Source: Bacillus cereus
GTDB lineage: Bacteria > Bacillota > Bacilli > Bacillales > Bacillaceae_G
Assembly (NCBI RefSeq): GCF_025917685.1
Contig: NZ_CP089518.1
Location: forward strand, 2,853,001 to 2,917,000
Length of the DNA: 64,000 nucleotides
Direction: 5' to 3'
Shown: positions 63,969-64,000 of the stretch, piece by piece
Layout of the letters: each line of letters opens with the position of its first letter
Position numbering within the stretch: the stretch's first letter is position 1
Position numbers and translations under genes: made by a program
Notes under the pieces: model-generated
Database searches by the model: none
The model's input: the letters and a program-made list of their open reading frames with translations, nothing else
What the model was told of the DNA's origin: nothing

Positions 63969-64000
63969 GGTTCTCCCCCATTCGCGATTAAAAATCCTTT

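Noticed and set aside
1..64000. tRNA, rRNA or riboswitch genes
   Set aside because: No cloverleaf, T-box or conserved riboswitch core was recognised on reading either strand, although weak cases could be missed by eye.

Overview
The window is low-GC Firmicute chromosome and almost certainly belongs to the Bacillus cereus group. The evidence is AT-rich coding sequence with strong GGAGG-type ribosome binding sites, B. cereus-type M9 collagenases, a B. subtilis-like ydgI-ydgJ pair, a DUF2975/Xre pair like yoaS-yozG, remnants of IS231-, IS240/IS6- and TnpB-type elements, and an AbrB paralogue. It looks like chromosome with a decayed accessory zone. No rRNA, tRNA, CRISPR array or intact transposon was found.

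Layout. (1) 1-4342, leftward: a compact unnamed operon with two E1-like ThiF-fold proteins, a DUF441 membrane protein, a lipoprotein-type alpha/beta hydrolase and a LeuA/homocitrate-synthase-like enzyme that runs off the window. It has the composition of a small-molecule pathway that I cannot name and is the best candidate here for an undescribed system. Just upstream (4413-5590) is a breakpoint where a truncated rightward ORF meets a decayed TetR-hydrolase operon. (2) 5925-8230: an acyl-lipid desaturase and an orphan membrane protein. (3) 8707-16111: a complete Ugp-type ABC importer (ATPase, HAD phosphatase, PHP-family hydrolase, binding protein, two permeases) with a DeoR-type regulator; likely operators with a TTGTTAA core flank the regulator gene. 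(4) 16350-23170: small regulators, housekeeping enzymes (HAD, P-loop kinase, GNAT, VOC), a beta-propeller protein and a PadR/DUF2812 pair. (5) 23375-26548: a MoxR-DUF58-membrane protein operon; a second copy of the same type lies at 54142-56924. (6) 26633-37034: MFS transporter, aminotransferase, catalase, a full-length M9 collagenase and a YerA-like deaminase homologue. (7) 37259-42670: an amidohydrolase plus SSF symporter operon, divergent from a PAS-AAA-HTH sigma-54 activator, with a well-matched -24/-12 promoter in front of the operon.

(8) 42671-53240 is the accessory zone: a 5'-truncated second collagenase, a 3D-domain fragment, TnpB-element ends, an OatA-like acyltransferase, a 33-residue secreted-peptide candidate, IS6-family remnants, a YrrS-like protein with a 13-residue tandem repeat, a TnpB N-terminus fused to an unrelated protein, two immunity-like small genes, and IS231-type ends. 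(9) 53238-63968 returns to ordinary chromosome: a Q/Y-rich repeat protein, the second MoxR operon, monooxygenase/nitroreductase/MarR, a Tet(M)-type GTPase with an overlapping upstream ORF, hydrolase, NUDIX, WGR and a nucleotide-sugar-type SDR.

Family assignments rest on motifs read by eye. No searches could be run, so names are family-level unless stated.
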